From: a virus
Strand: one strand, 5' to 3'
IMG/VR virus record: IMGVR_UViG_3300017782_000046
Coordinates: 1 to 42,317 of that record
DNA length: 42,317 bases
Positions 21,994-29,591 of this stretch are shown one piece after another (the stretch's first letter is position 1; each line of letters opens with the position of its first letter). The position numbers and the translations under genes were made by a program. The notes below the pieces were generated by a model. The model was not told the origin of the DNA, did no database searches, and worked only from the letters and a program-made list of their open reading frames with translations.

Positions 21994-23051
21994 TTATCTT
22001 GCACCTCACTATATAAGTCTTTCACTATACTATTCATCTTATTTTTATCTAATTCAGTATCTAAACTATTAATATAATTTTGTAAGAAAGATAATGTATC
22101 TTCTCCTTGGTCCACTATATTAACATCAGCAGTTGAATTGATATTATAACTATCTTCAATAACATTTACTTCGTTTGTGTGTATATCATTATGTAGTCTA
22201 TCAATAAAGTCACCAAACTGGTTGACATCTGTTTTTTCTTCTACAATAACTTTGACAAAACAATCTTCGTATTCACTTATGTCCATATTACTATATGAAT
22301 TTGTTTTATCATTATATATTATCTTCTTAAACATATTGATAGGATTAGGAATTCTTGTTAGTTCTCTTGTATCTGTATCAAAGATATGAAAACCTTTAGG
22401 ACATTGATAATCTGACCAAGTAATCTCGTATTGTGTACCTAGATAAAAGATAGTACCGTTATCTGATTTTCTATGATAGTGACCAGAATATACTTTCTCA
22501 AATCTTTTAAACAAGTCCATTTCTAAACCGTGTTCTTGGAAGTGTCCTTTGTGCATTTCAAAACCTTTAACTTCAAGGTGCCCCATACATATTTGTGCTT
22601 GACTTTCTGATATTGCTTTTAGACTTTCTTCTTCATTCTCTGGACATATCCAAGGTATGAATAGAATAGGCAAACCATCAAACTCAACCGTCTTTGGTTT
22701 CTCGTATATAAATGGTTCGTTTACACCATCAAAAGTTGTAATTAGTTGTTGCATACTATTAATAGAGTTTGTGTTCTTATAGTATGTGTCGTGGTTACCT
22801 AGTATAATATGTGTATCAATCTTCATATCCCATAGTCTCTTCCAAAACTTATTTTGAAAGTTATGAGCAGTATTAAAGTTAATAAATTTTCTTCTGTCTA
22901 CTACATCGCCTAAATGCATTAAGGTTGTGATGTTATTCTCTTCCAAGTATGGAAAAAATATCTCATCATAAAACCGGTTAAAATATTTAATAAATGCAGG
23001 ACTATCACTTCTTGCACCGAAGTGAGTGTCGTTCAACAACGCTATTTTCAT
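21990..23051 (-). CDS. 47: recombination nuclease subunit (T4 gp47, Mre11/SbcD-like)
   Basis: A 353-residue calcineurin-like phosphoesterase. Metal-binding motifs occur in order: LLNDTHFGARSD (D8, H10), LMHLGDVVDRRKF, LGNHDTYY and CMGHLEV...YSGHYHRKSD. It supplies the nuclease of the gp46/47 complex. It starts two bases after gene 55 and overlaps gene 46, the conserved 55-47-46 arrangement. Confidence 0.97.
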   Translation of the reverse strand: MKIALLNDTHFGARSDSPAFIKYFNRFYDEIFFPYLEENNITTLMHLGDVVDRRKFINFNTAHNFQNKFWKRLWDMKIDTHIILGNHDTYYKNTNSINSMQQLITTFDGVNEPFIYEKPKTVEFDGLPILFIPWICPENEEESLKAISESQAQICMGHLEVKGFEMHKGHFQEHGLEMDLFKRFEKVYSGHYHRKSDNGTIFYLGTQYEITWSDYQCPKGFHIFDTDTRELTRIPNPINMFKKIIYNDKTNSYSNMDISEYEDCFVKVIVEEKTDVNQFGDFIDRLHNDIHTNEVNVIEDSYNINSTADVNIVDQGEDTLSFLQNYINSLDTELDKNKMNSIVKDLYSEVQDK

Positions 23052-23053
23052 AA

Positions 23054-23671
23054 TTAAAAGTTCTCTAAATTTATCTTTGCTTTTCTAGTTCTTTTTAGTT
23101 TTGCACCTTTAGGTTTTGCCTCGTAAGGTTCACTTGTTGGTTCTTGGCTTGGTAAGTTCTTTTGTAAGAATTCTGTAAATTGATTTTTAAAGTCTCTATC
23201 ATCACCTGGTTGCAAAGTCATATCGTCATAGTTTGCATCCATAATAAGCTTATGTTTGATTGTTGTTTGTTTCTTTTCTTTCTGTATTCGTCTTACAAAG
23301 GCATAATAGATAATTTGTGTAAAGTATGCAAATGGATTGTTTGACTTCTCTGGATTAAAGTTACCTAGATATTGTAAACAATTCTCAATACCATCTGAAA
23401 TCATATCGTCTCTAAAAGTATAATTGATAAAGTTAGGTCTATATGATAAGTGGTTTGCAATCTTTAAAAAACATTCTCCAATGTAATTAGTAACCGGAGG
23501 TTGCTTTCTGTTTCTTGCTTCTGCTTTATTACATTTCTCTTTATACTCTACCATTGCAGCTAGAAACTCTTTGTTATTAACATAGTGTTCCTTCTTCGCC
23601 GGTGTTCGTATGCGTTTCTTTTTTTCAGGCACTTCGGCCGTTTCAATTTTTTTATCTGTTTTAGTTTTCAT
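23054..23671 (-). CDS. 55: late transcription sigma factor (T4 gp55)
   Basis: The sigma-family protein that directs host RNA polymerase to TATAAATA late promoters together with the gp45 clamp. The match to T4 gp55 runs through YVNNKEFLAAMVEYKEKCNK, NYTFRDDMISDGIENCLQYLGNFNPEKSNNPFAYFTQIIYYAFVRRIQKEKK, with a Lys/Arg-rich start and tail. The length, 205 residues, is slightly above T4's 185. Its presence agrees with the late boxes found before virion genes in this window. It has its own sigma-70-type promoter. Confidence 0.96.
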   Translation of the reverse strand: MKTKTDKKIETAEVPEKKKRIRTPAKKEHYVNNKEFLAAMVEYKEKCNKAEARNRKQPPVTNYIGECFLKIANHLSYRPNFINYTFRDDMISDGIENCLQYLGNFNPEKSNNPFAYFTQIIYYAFVRRIQKEKKQTTIKHKLIMDANYDDMTLQPGDDRDFKNQFTEFLQKNLPSQEPTSEPYEAKPKGAKLKRTRKAKINLENF

Positions 23672-23680
23672 TATGTTCTC

Positions 23681-23709
23681 ACTATACTATATGTTGTTAA
23701 ATAAGTCAA
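23681..23709 (-). promoter_or_regulatory. sigma-70-type promoter for gene 55 and the run behind it
   Basis: TTGACT (23704-23709), 17-base spacer, TATAGT (23681-23686), 10 bases from the gene 55 start. Since genes 55 to the TSLPD methyltransferase-like gene are contiguous or overlapping, this promoter may drive about 7.5 kb. Confidence 0.78.
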
Positions 23710-23744
23710 GCTCCTAACACTTTTAATTTTGTTGGCACAGGCGC

Positions 23745-23773
23745 TTGACATATCCTGGAACCTATGTTATTAT
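23745..23773 (+). promoter_or_regulatory. sigma-70-type promoter on the plus strand
   Basis: TTGACA (23745-23750), 17-base spacer, TATTAT (23768-23773), pointing against all genes of the window. It shares GCTTGACATAT, CTATG and TATTATc-like context with the VWA gene promoter. The transcript would begin near 23780 with a hairpin CAGCG-TGT-CGCTG (23774-23786) and run antisense into the Sm-like gene at 23815-24273. No plus-strand gene of useful length follows. Confidence 0.6.
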
Positions 23774-23814
23774 CAGCGTGTCGCTGGGAGAGAATAGAGT
23801 CTATAGAGTAGCGT

Positions 23815-24273
23815 CTAATGAATTGTACTTTTCTTTTTAATGTCATTAAAGGCCTCAAATATCTCGTCATACTCTTCTAATTCTGCTTCTCGCATTACTT
23901 CTCTATCCATAAGTCTTTCAGTTCTCGGATTCTCTTCTCGTCTCATAACCTTGTCGTGGTTTGTGTAGTCGCTAATAACTTGTGTATATGATTTAATCAT
24001 TTCAGCACTTGCATTTGTAATAGTTAATATCTTATCTTTAGGAATAGTAACCAATTGGTCATTTGTATATGCTGCCCACTTCACAAGCGCTATATAGTCT
24101 TTGATACCAAGATTAGTAATCTGTGGTACATATTTTATTTCTAATGGTTTGTCTAATGTCAGCAACGGATTTCGTTGTTGATTTGCTACCTGAGGTATAT
24201 GGCAAACAATATCTGTGCCATTCATAATCTTTACGATTTTAATTTCTGGTTTAGTTTCGTTGTTTTTGTCCAT
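23815..24273 (-). CDS. Sm-like small protein, paralogue B
   Basis: A 152-residue protein whose first 100 residues align by eye with the 99-residue protein at 4008-4307: IKIVKIMNGTDIVCHIP, PLLTLDKPLEIKYVP, KDKILTITNASAEMIKSYTQVISDY. The fold pattern suggests an Sm/LSm-like beta barrel. It differs by a C-terminal acidic/basic tail (MRREENPRTERLMDREVMREAELEEYDEIFEAFNDIKKK) likely to be helical. The ATG has AAAGGAG upstream and follows uvsW by one base, so it belongs to the uvsY-uvsW transcript. It may bind RNA or modulate translation; unproven. Confidence 0.65.
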   Translation of the reverse strand: MDKNNETKPEIKIVKIMNGTDIVCHIPQVANQQRNPLLTLDKPLEIKYVPQITNLGIKDYIALVKWAAYTNDQLVTIPKDKILTITNASAEMIKSYTQVISDYTNHDKVMRREENPRTERLMDREVMREAELEEYDEIFEAFNDIKKKSTIH

Positions 24274-24274
24274 A

Positions 24275-25759
24275 CTACTCCTTTAACTCCACATTATGTA
24301 TCTCGTAATCAAAGTTTTCTTCGTTGTATATATTTATTCTTTCTCTAAAGTGCTGTAGAGTATAATTCTCTTTTTCTCCATATGACACATCATCTGATAT
24401 ATCGTATAGTGTCGCATTAACCTTATTATCTCCTAGTCTTAATCCACGACCAATAGATTGTAAGTTTCTTATCCTAGACTTACTAGGACTAGAAAAAATA
24501 ATATTATGTAGGTTTCGTATGTTGATACCTGTTGAAAAGGTACCGTACGAAGCCACAATAATTGCGTTATCACTTTTTTCTGTAATTGCTCTAATTTCTT
24601 CTCTATCATCTGCTGATACTCCTCCGTATACAAAAAATACTTTACGACCATCATCTACTTTCTTTTCAATTAGTTCTTGTAATACTTTACCGTGTTTCTC
24701 TACAAATTGAAATAACAATAGTGTATTACCTTGAAGACCATTTGTCAAGTTCGTAATGTATTTGTTTCTTGCTTTACTAGCACATAAGAAATCCATTTCT
24801 TCTTGGTAGTTCTTATCTTTTAAAAAGTCCTTACTATTCTTTCCGTGTTTAAGTATTAAACAATGTATTTTAAAATCTGCTAGTTGTTTCTTCTCTATTA
24901 AGTCGGTTGTACTTGCAACTCTATTTACAGCACCGAATAGACCTTCTAGCACTAGTTTATGTGTCTTTGAACCATCTAGTGTACCAGTCATACCTATTCT
25001 ATATTTACAATTAGTCATCTTTGTCATTATACTTGTAAGGGACTGGGATTTAAATAAATGTGCTTCGTCACCAAGTATACAACCAAATTGTGCAAACCAC
25101 TTTTTAGGTAGTTTATATATTGATTGCCAAGTAGATATTACTACTTTCTTTGTTGTGTCTTTGTCGTGTCCTTGATATATTCTATGTATGTGTTTAGTAT
25201 TATAACCATAGTCACCAAAGTCTTTATACAATTGTTCTACTAATGAAGTTGTAGGTACAATAATCAATATCTTATTTGCTTTCTTTTCTTTAATTCTTAA
25301 TAGTTGAAATCTCAATATAAGATACGCAATAAGTGATTTACCACTAGCAGTTGGCGATAATAATAAACATCTATCTTCTTGTATAGCGTGATAGAAAGCA
25401 TTGAATTGATAATCTCTAATAGTAATTTTAGGTATGTTTAATGCTTTACAAAATTTAGCACACTCTAATTTATCTAATGGTTTTGCTTTCTCTTTTATTT
25501 TAGATACAATTTTTATATTGTTATCTTCACAAAACTTTCTGATATATGGTAAGAGACCATAGTAAATCTCACCACTTGCATACTTAAAAAGTCTTATCTT
25601 TCCGTCCCAATATCTATTTCTATATTGAGGCATAAACTTATAACCAGGAACTTCAAATGTAAAAAACTCCGATAGTTCTCTACGAATATCGCTCTCGGCT
25701 TCTATTGAAAGATATACTTCGTCTTTCTTATCTAATATTAAATAACGATTTTCTACCAT
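24275..25759 (-). CDS. uvsW: UvsW DNA/RNA helicase
   Basis: A 494-residue superfamily 2 helicase that in T4 unwinds R-loops and branched recombination intermediates and shuts off origin-dependent replication. Motifs seen: CLLLSPTASGKSLIAYLIL (motif I), ILIIVPTTSLVEQLYKDF (Ia), ILGDEAHLFKS (DEAH, II), RIGMTGTLDGS (III), IIVASYGTFSTGINIRNLHNIIF (V) and LQSIGRGLRLGD (VI). The N-terminus (YKFMPQYRNRYWDGKIRLFKY) matches the T4 UvsW substrate-binding domain. It follows uvsY closely, as in T4. Confidence 0.96.
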   Translation of the reverse strand: MVENRYLILDKKDEVYLSIEAESDIRRELSEFFTFEVPGYKFMPQYRNRYWDGKIRLFKYASGEIYYGLLPYIRKFCEDNNIKIVSKIKEKAKPLDKLECAKFCKALNIPKITIRDYQFNAFYHAIQEDRCLLLSPTASGKSLIAYLILRFQLLRIKEKKANKILIIVPTTSLVEQLYKDFGDYGYNTKHIHRIYQGHDKDTTKKVVISTWQSIYKLPKKWFAQFGCILGDEAHLFKSQSLTSIMTKMTNCKYRIGMTGTLDGSKTHKLVLEGLFGAVNRVASTTDLIEKKQLADFKIHCLILKHGKNSKDFLKDKNYQEEMDFLCASKARNKYITNLTNGLQGNTLLLFQFVEKHGKVLQELIEKKVDDGRKVFFVYGGVSADDREEIRAITEKSDNAIIVASYGTFSTGINIRNLHNIIFSSPSKSRIRNLQSIGRGLRLGDNKVNATLYDISDDVSYGEKENYTLQHFRERINIYNEENFDYEIHNVELKE

Positions 25760-25762
25760 CTA

Positions 25763-26191
25763 TTAAATAGCGCCAGAAGTAAACTTACGCCATTCAATAG
25801 CATCCTTGATTAGGAATCCACGATTTGATATTTGTTTGATTGTTTTATCCAGATAATCACATATAGTTTTTAAGTAATCTACTTTTTGTTTTATCTTTAT
25901 GTAATCTTCATCTGCTTCAATGTACTTATCAACATCTTGCTTTAGAATTTTTAAATTGAATGGTTTAGTTTGATAAACTGCTGGGTCCGCTTTCCCTGTG
26001 TAATATTCCCATTTATGTAATTTTATAATCTTTAACTCACTTTCAGTTTTAGTAAGCAAAAGATTAAACTTATTGTAATGTTTCAAAAACTCATTATGTA
26101 GTTGTGGTGTTTTAAGAGCTTCAATATCAAGCTCAGTATCATTGATTTTTAATTTCTTATCTGAAAGTTCTTGTAATTCTTCTAATGTCAT
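25763..26191 (-). CDS. uvsY: UvsY recombination mediator
   Basis: UvsY helps the UvsX recombinase replace single-strand binding protein. This 142-residue protein is close to T4's 137 and shows the same pattern: MTLEELQELSDKKLKINDTELDIEALKTPQLHNEFLKHYNKF, HKWEYYTGKADPAVY, and the end TIKQISNRGFLIKDAIEWRKFTSGAI, which resembles the T4 end (IKSRGFAIKHIQDMRAFEAGK). Mostly helical and charged. It begins the uvsY-uvsW-Sm-like transcript behind a consensus promoter. Confidence 0.93.
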   Translation of the reverse strand: MTLEELQELSDKKLKINDTELDIEALKTPQLHNEFLKHYNKFNLLLTKTESELKIIKLHKWEYYTGKADPAVYQTKPFNLKILKQDVDKYIEADEDYIKIKQKVDYLKTICDYLDKTIKQISNRGFLIKDAIEWRKFTSGAI

Positions 26192-26222
26192 AATCTAGTA
26201 TCTTCCTCTAGTTTTAAGTATA

Positions 26223-26251
26223 ATTATATACTAAATCTAGTTATTTGTCAA
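26223..26251 (-). promoter_or_regulatory. sigma-70-type promoter for uvsY
   Basis: TTGACA (26246-26251), 17-base spacer, TATAAT (26223-26228), a perfect consensus 32 bases upstream of the ATG. Confidence 0.87.
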
Positions 26252-26255
26252 GCTT

Positions 26256-26879
26256 CTACGAGGAGAAGTTTACTTTTGGGTCTTTGCCTGGTTCAGCAAA
26301 AGAATAAGTCGTATATTTAAAACTAACACTACTAGTTAAGTATTGAACATCACTCGCTTGTTGACTATAACTTACGCCGGTTAATGAAACAGGAAATATA
26401 TCTTTAAATCTTACTTCTTTAATCGGATTATTCTTTGCACTTAATATTGTTAGTGTGGCGTCTGACAAAATACCTCCTTGAGGAGCAGCACTTCCTTCTC
26501 TACCAGCATTAGGATTTACTCTATCTTTGCCTTGCGTAGGAAATCTATCTCTTCCAGAAGATAACAAATTTGCATAATCACTATGGTCTTCAGGAAAACC
26601 TAGACCTCTTAACCAACCAAATATCTCTTCATAGTTTTCTAACTTTTCGTCTATCATAAATGTAAGTACTAAATCTCCAAAGTCAAGTTTAGTTCCAGGC
26701 AAAGGTATATCTCTCAATGGAGTTACCTGTGTTGCATTGGTCATTTGTAGGCTTGGGATATTAACTTCTGTACAAAAGTATTCTACCTTTGGAAGCTTTA
26801 TGATATTAAACTTAAATTGCGTTGGTGACGCATAATCAAGTTGTGTTGGTTGTCGTGTTATTGCGTTTGTACTTGTCAT
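26256..26879 (-). CDS. second tail-tube-fold protein
   Basis: A 207-residue protein that aligns in pattern with the tail tube protein at 34423-34950: SPTQFKFNIIKLPKVEYFCTEVNIPSLQM against RANQFKVTMPFP...FLCQTTTIPAMNI, and KDIFPVSLTGVSYSQQASDVQYLTSSVSFKYTTYSF against RSCFPTSIGAIDLNMEPTEAVETFEVSFRYLFF. It has a Gly/Arg/Pro-rich insertion near residues 105-135. In T4 the extra tube-fold proteins are baseplate initiators gp48/gp54, so it may join tube and baseplate; I do not assign a number. A perfect TATAAATA ends only 5 bases before the ATG and no ribosome site is visible. Confidence 0.72.
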   Translation of the reverse strand: MTSTNAITRQPTQLDYASPTQFKFNIIKLPKVEYFCTEVNIPSLQMTNATQVTPLRDIPLPGTKLDFGDLVLTFMIDEKLENYEEIFGWLRGLGFPEDHSDYANLLSSGRDRFPTQGKDRVNPNAGREGSAAPQGGILSDATLTILSAKNNPIKEVRFKDIFPVSLTGVSYSQQASDVQYLTSSVSFKYTTYSFAEPGKDPKVNFSS

Positions 26880-26884
26880 ACTAC

Positions 26885-26892
26885 TATTTATA
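26885..26892 (-). promoter_or_regulatory. late box directly before the tube-fold gene
   Basis: TATAAATA on the minus strand. With the T4 spacing (-13 to -6) the first base of the transcript would be 26879, the A of the ATG, which predicts a leaderless mRNA. A terminator lies just upstream, so the gene needs its own promoter. Confidence 0.6.
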
Positions 26893-26897
26893 AGACC

Positions 26898-26931
26898 TAA
26901 TAAACCCCTAGCAAACTGAATTACTAGGGGT
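26898..26931 (-). terminator. intrinsic terminator after the AlkB-like gene
   Basis: ACCCCTAG (26924-26931) and CTAGGGGT (26904-26911) form a perfect 8-bp stem around a 12-base loop, followed by TTATTA on the minus strand, five bases after the AlkB-like stop. The U-run is broken, so efficiency may be moderate. Confidence 0.75.
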
Positions 26932-26936
26932 CATAA

Positions 26937-28004
26937 TTATACTAGTTTTTCTGCTATTTTAATCTCTTCATCACTTGCATAATCTCTATCCCATTTGTCT
27001 AAATGTTTTTTCATAAACTTATTAAACAATGGTGGTATTAACGCAATTGTGAAAAGTGTAAAGTAACCGACACCAGTATTAGGAGCACCAACATCATCAA
27101 GTTCCCAGAAGTGTGTTTCACCTCTATCGTGGTGGTCTGCTTGACGACCAATTTCTATAAAGAACCAACTTGTAAATAATGTTGAGTTATCCCAGTTATG
27201 GCGATAATCTATCGGTTGATTTTTTACTCTTATTAAACCGTAGTGTTCTAGGTAGTTCAATGCTTCTAACTCAAAGTTTGAGATAACCCACATTGTTGCC
27301 AATACAGCAATACCTGTCCAACCACCTGCTAAAAAGAATAAACTTACAATAGGTACAGACATAAGATATCCTCTTATCCATCTGTTATCAAAACTGATAA
27401 AAGATTTACCTACTCTACTTAATCTTGCTTTCTCCATTTCAAAAAGAAACTTTGATTGACCAAGATAAGACAATAGATAATGTCCGTATATTGTGCGACC
27501 ACGAGGTGCAGTCGCTGGGTCATCTTCACTTGCAAGTTCTAAATGATGATTATAACAATGAGCATAGCAAAAATGTGCTGACCCACTTAACGCCATCATC
27601 CATCTACTTACTACAAAAGACCAACCTTTTGTGTGCGATAGTTCGTGTCCATATATAATACCAATACCTAAAAAGATACCAGCAGATAATGTTGTACCAA
27701 CTAACTCTACGCCACTTACTCCATTAAAGATTTTGTAAGCAACAACTAATTGTAGGATTAAGAAAACAGGTAACATTAAATACATAACGCTGTTTTGCAA
27801 CCACGCAATACCTAATGTATCTCCATTCCCATCAACCCCAGCACCTTTAGTTTGTTTTGTGATTAATGTATCTATTATTATTCCAAGACCTAATAATGCA
27901 ACACCAGTCCACGCAAATAGACCACCTATGTGGATACCGTAAGCAGTTGTGATGATTAATATTGGTGCAATGAAATAACGAATATTTGTTAAGAGTTTTA
28001 ACAT
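26937..28004 (-). CDS. AlkB-like membrane di-iron oxygenase (alkane monooxygenase/fatty acid desaturase superfamily)
   Basis: A 355-residue integral membrane protein with about six hydrophobic segments (for example 8-48, 72-94, 104-118, 213-245). Histidine motifs match AlkB: HELSH (H120, H124), AHCYNHHLELASEDDPATAPRG (H149, H153, H154), NYLEHYGLIR (H254) and IGRQADHHDRGETHFW (H291, H292). In AlkB the last motif is RHSDHH; here the first of its three histidines is Gln288. AlkB hydroxylates the ends of alkanes or related lipids using electrons from rubredoxin or ferredoxin. A phage version may alter host membrane lipids. It has its own hybrid early/late promoter and lies between major capsid protein and a tail gene, so it is probably made late. 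Likely of host origin. Confidence 0.88.
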   Translation of the reverse strand: MLKLLTNIRYFIAPILIITTAYGIHIGGLFAWTGVALLGLGIIIDTLITKQTKGAGVDGNGDTLGIAWLQNSVMYLMLPVFLILQLVVAYKIFNGVSGVELVGTTLSAGIFLGIGIIYGHELSHTKGWSFVVSRWMMALSGSAHFCYAHCYNHHLELASEDDPATAPRGRTIYGHYLLSYLGQSKFLFEMEKARLSRVGKSFISFDNRWIRGYLMSVPIVSLFFLAGGWTGIAVLATMWVISNFELEALNYLEHYGLIRVKNQPIDYRHNWDNSTLFTSWFFIEIGRQADHHDRGETHFWELDDVGAPNTGVGYFTLFTIALIPPLFNKFMKKHLDKWDRDYASDEEIKIAEKLV

Positions 28005-28067
28005 AATATCCTCCGACTATTACTAGTCATTAATTGCATAGTGATAAGTCTTTTATCACTCTAATAT

Positions 28068-28098
28068 TATTTATAACATAAAGATGTTTTCGTGTCAA
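28068..28098 (-). promoter_or_regulatory. hybrid early/late promoter for the AlkB-like gene
   Basis: TATAAATA (28068-28075) lies 64 bases before the ATG; TTGACA (28093-28098) lies exactly 17 bases upstream of it, so the late box doubles as a sigma-70 -10 (TATAAA). Same design as at hsp20. Confidence 0.7.
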
Positions 28099-28150
28099 GT
28101 ATTTGATGTATATAATAAAATCTGAATATACTAATATTATAATTTGGGCT

Positions 28151-28182
28151 AAAAAAAAGGCGACTTTGACATCGCCTTTTTT
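28151..28182 (-). terminator. strong intrinsic terminator after gene 23
   Basis: AAAAAGGCGA/TCGCCTTTTT arms around an 8-base loop with T-runs on both strands, so it could stop transcription in both directions. A second small hairpin, GATTGT/ACAATC (28188-28193/28201-28206), lies between it and the gene 23 stop. Confidence 0.9.
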
Positions 28183-28217
28183 CGTAAGATTGTCTACTAT
28201 ACAATCGTTATTTGCAA

Positions 28218-29549
28218 TTACGCAAGGTTAACGATTTGTACTTTTCTGTAGTATCTGTTTGAGTTCGCAGAACCAGCACCGTTAACAACAGCTGCATCGC
28301 CAGAACCAGCTTCAGCAAAAGGATTTGCTTGTAAGCCGTATCTAGTTTTGAAACCGATTTTCGGTTGGAAAGTGTCCTGACCAACTGCTCTAACCATTTG
28401 TAATGGCACATAAGGGCAGTAGAACATACCAGCGTCATAAGGTGAAGTACCTTTATAACCAACAACATAAAATTGTTTGCTTGCTTGGTTTGCACTATAC
28501 GGGTCAATGTACACTTTAAATCTGCCGTTTAATACTCCAGCAAAAGTGTTTCCTGTATCGTCAACAGATAAATTGTTGTTCAATGCAGGTGTATAGTCTA
28601 AAACACCAGCCATTTGTAATGCACTAGCAACATCAGAAGAACAGATAATTACATTACCTTTTCCTCTTCTTGTTCTTTGTGCGATAGCGTTAGCGTCTCT
28701 TTCTAATTGGAACATAAGTCCTTTAAATCTTTCAACAGACCATCTACCGTTTGAGTCAGTATCTAAATCAAAGATACCAGCAGCAGTTGTGTCAGTTTGA
28801 GCACCTTTTTCTGAATTAACATAGATAGTTCTTACAACTTCTCTATTAATTTCAGCAAGGATTTCAGCAGAAAGAATATTCGCTAATTCAGACTCAGCGT
28901 CTAAACCGTGAATTGCTTTAAGGTCTTGTGCAAGTTCCATTGTGTACTCGGCTTTAAGAGCTCTTGACTTAGCAGTTACCGTTGACTTCTCAATTGAGAA
29001 TGCCATTTCAGCAAAACTATTGTTCGCAGAGTCTCCTAATGCTTCTGCCGTAGCAGTAGACATTCCACCTTCAGCAGTATATGCTCCAGGTGACGAGTCG
29101 TTAAGTACAGCAGGATTTGTTTCTCCAGCAGATGATGTTCCGGCAGAACCAGGTACATTCGCTGTAGTTTTCGCAGCTGAGAATTGTGATTCAGCTTCGT
29201 CAAATAATGCTTCAGTTCCGTTTTGAGCCTTAAATCTGCTTCTCATTGCAAAGATAAGTCCAGTTGGACCAGACATTGGTTGAACGCCGGCAATATCGTA
29301 AGCGATAAGGTTCGGCATAGCTCTTCTAACTAAACTAATTAGGATTGGATCCCAGTTAGCAATAGATGAACCAGTAGCGTTAGTAGGCGCAGTTTCAGTC
29401 ATAAACTGAGCGTCTTCTTTTAGTGCTTTCTCTTGGTTTTCAAGGATAACACTGGTAACAGCTCGTTTATAAGTATCCGTGATTTTTGGTAAATCAGGAT
29501 GCTCTAATACTGGCTGCCACTTTTTTTGGTAGTTTTCAGATAAGTACAT
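28218..29549 (-). CDS. 23: major capsid protein (T4 gp23)
   Basis: The 443-residue precursor of the main capsid protein. It follows T4-like gp23 throughout: LSENYQKKWQPVLEHPDLPKI, AVTSVILENQEKALKE, WDPILISLVRRAMPNLIAYDIAGVQPMSGPTGLIFAMRSRF, GKGNVIICSSDVASALQMAG, KVYIDPYSANQASKQFYVVGYKGTSPYDAGMFYCPYVPLQMVRAVG. T4 gp23 is cut by gp21 after about 65 residues; a similar site (AQFMTETAPTN region) is plausible. An AGGAGAGAGG ribosome site precedes the ATG. It is shorter than T4 gp23 (521), as in marine relatives. Confidence 0.98.
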   Translation of the reverse strand: MYLSENYQKKWQPVLEHPDLPKITDTYKRAVTSVILENQEKALKEDAQFMTETAPTNATGSSIANWDPILISLVRRAMPNLIAYDIAGVQPMSGPTGLIFAMRSRFKAQNGTEALFDEAESQFSAAKTTANVPGSAGTSSAGETNPAVLNDSSPGAYTAEGGMSTATAEALGDSANNSFAEMAFSIEKSTVTAKSRALKAEYTMELAQDLKAIHGLDAESELANILSAEILAEINREVVRTIYVNSEKGAQTDTTAAGIFDLDTDSNGRWSVERFKGLMFQLERDANAIAQRTRRGKGNVIICSSDVASALQMAGVLDYTPALNNNLSVDDTGNTFAGVLNGRFKVYIDPYSANQASKQFYVVGYKGTSPYDAGMFYCPYVPLQMVRAVGQDTFQPKIGFKTRYGLQANPFAEAGSGDAAVVNGAGSANSNRYYRKVQIVNLA

Positions 29550-29591
29550 ATCTTGTTCCTCTCTCCTATTATTATTTTATTAACTTGAACA

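Noticed and set aside
23818-23880. 20-codon plus-strand ORF after the plus-strand promoter
   Set aside because: No ribosome site, and antisense to a well-supported gene; a non-coding transcript is more likely.
28208-28507. 99-residue alternate frame inside gene 23
   Set aside because: Covers the conserved C-terminus of the major capsid protein; Leu/Thr-rich shadow.
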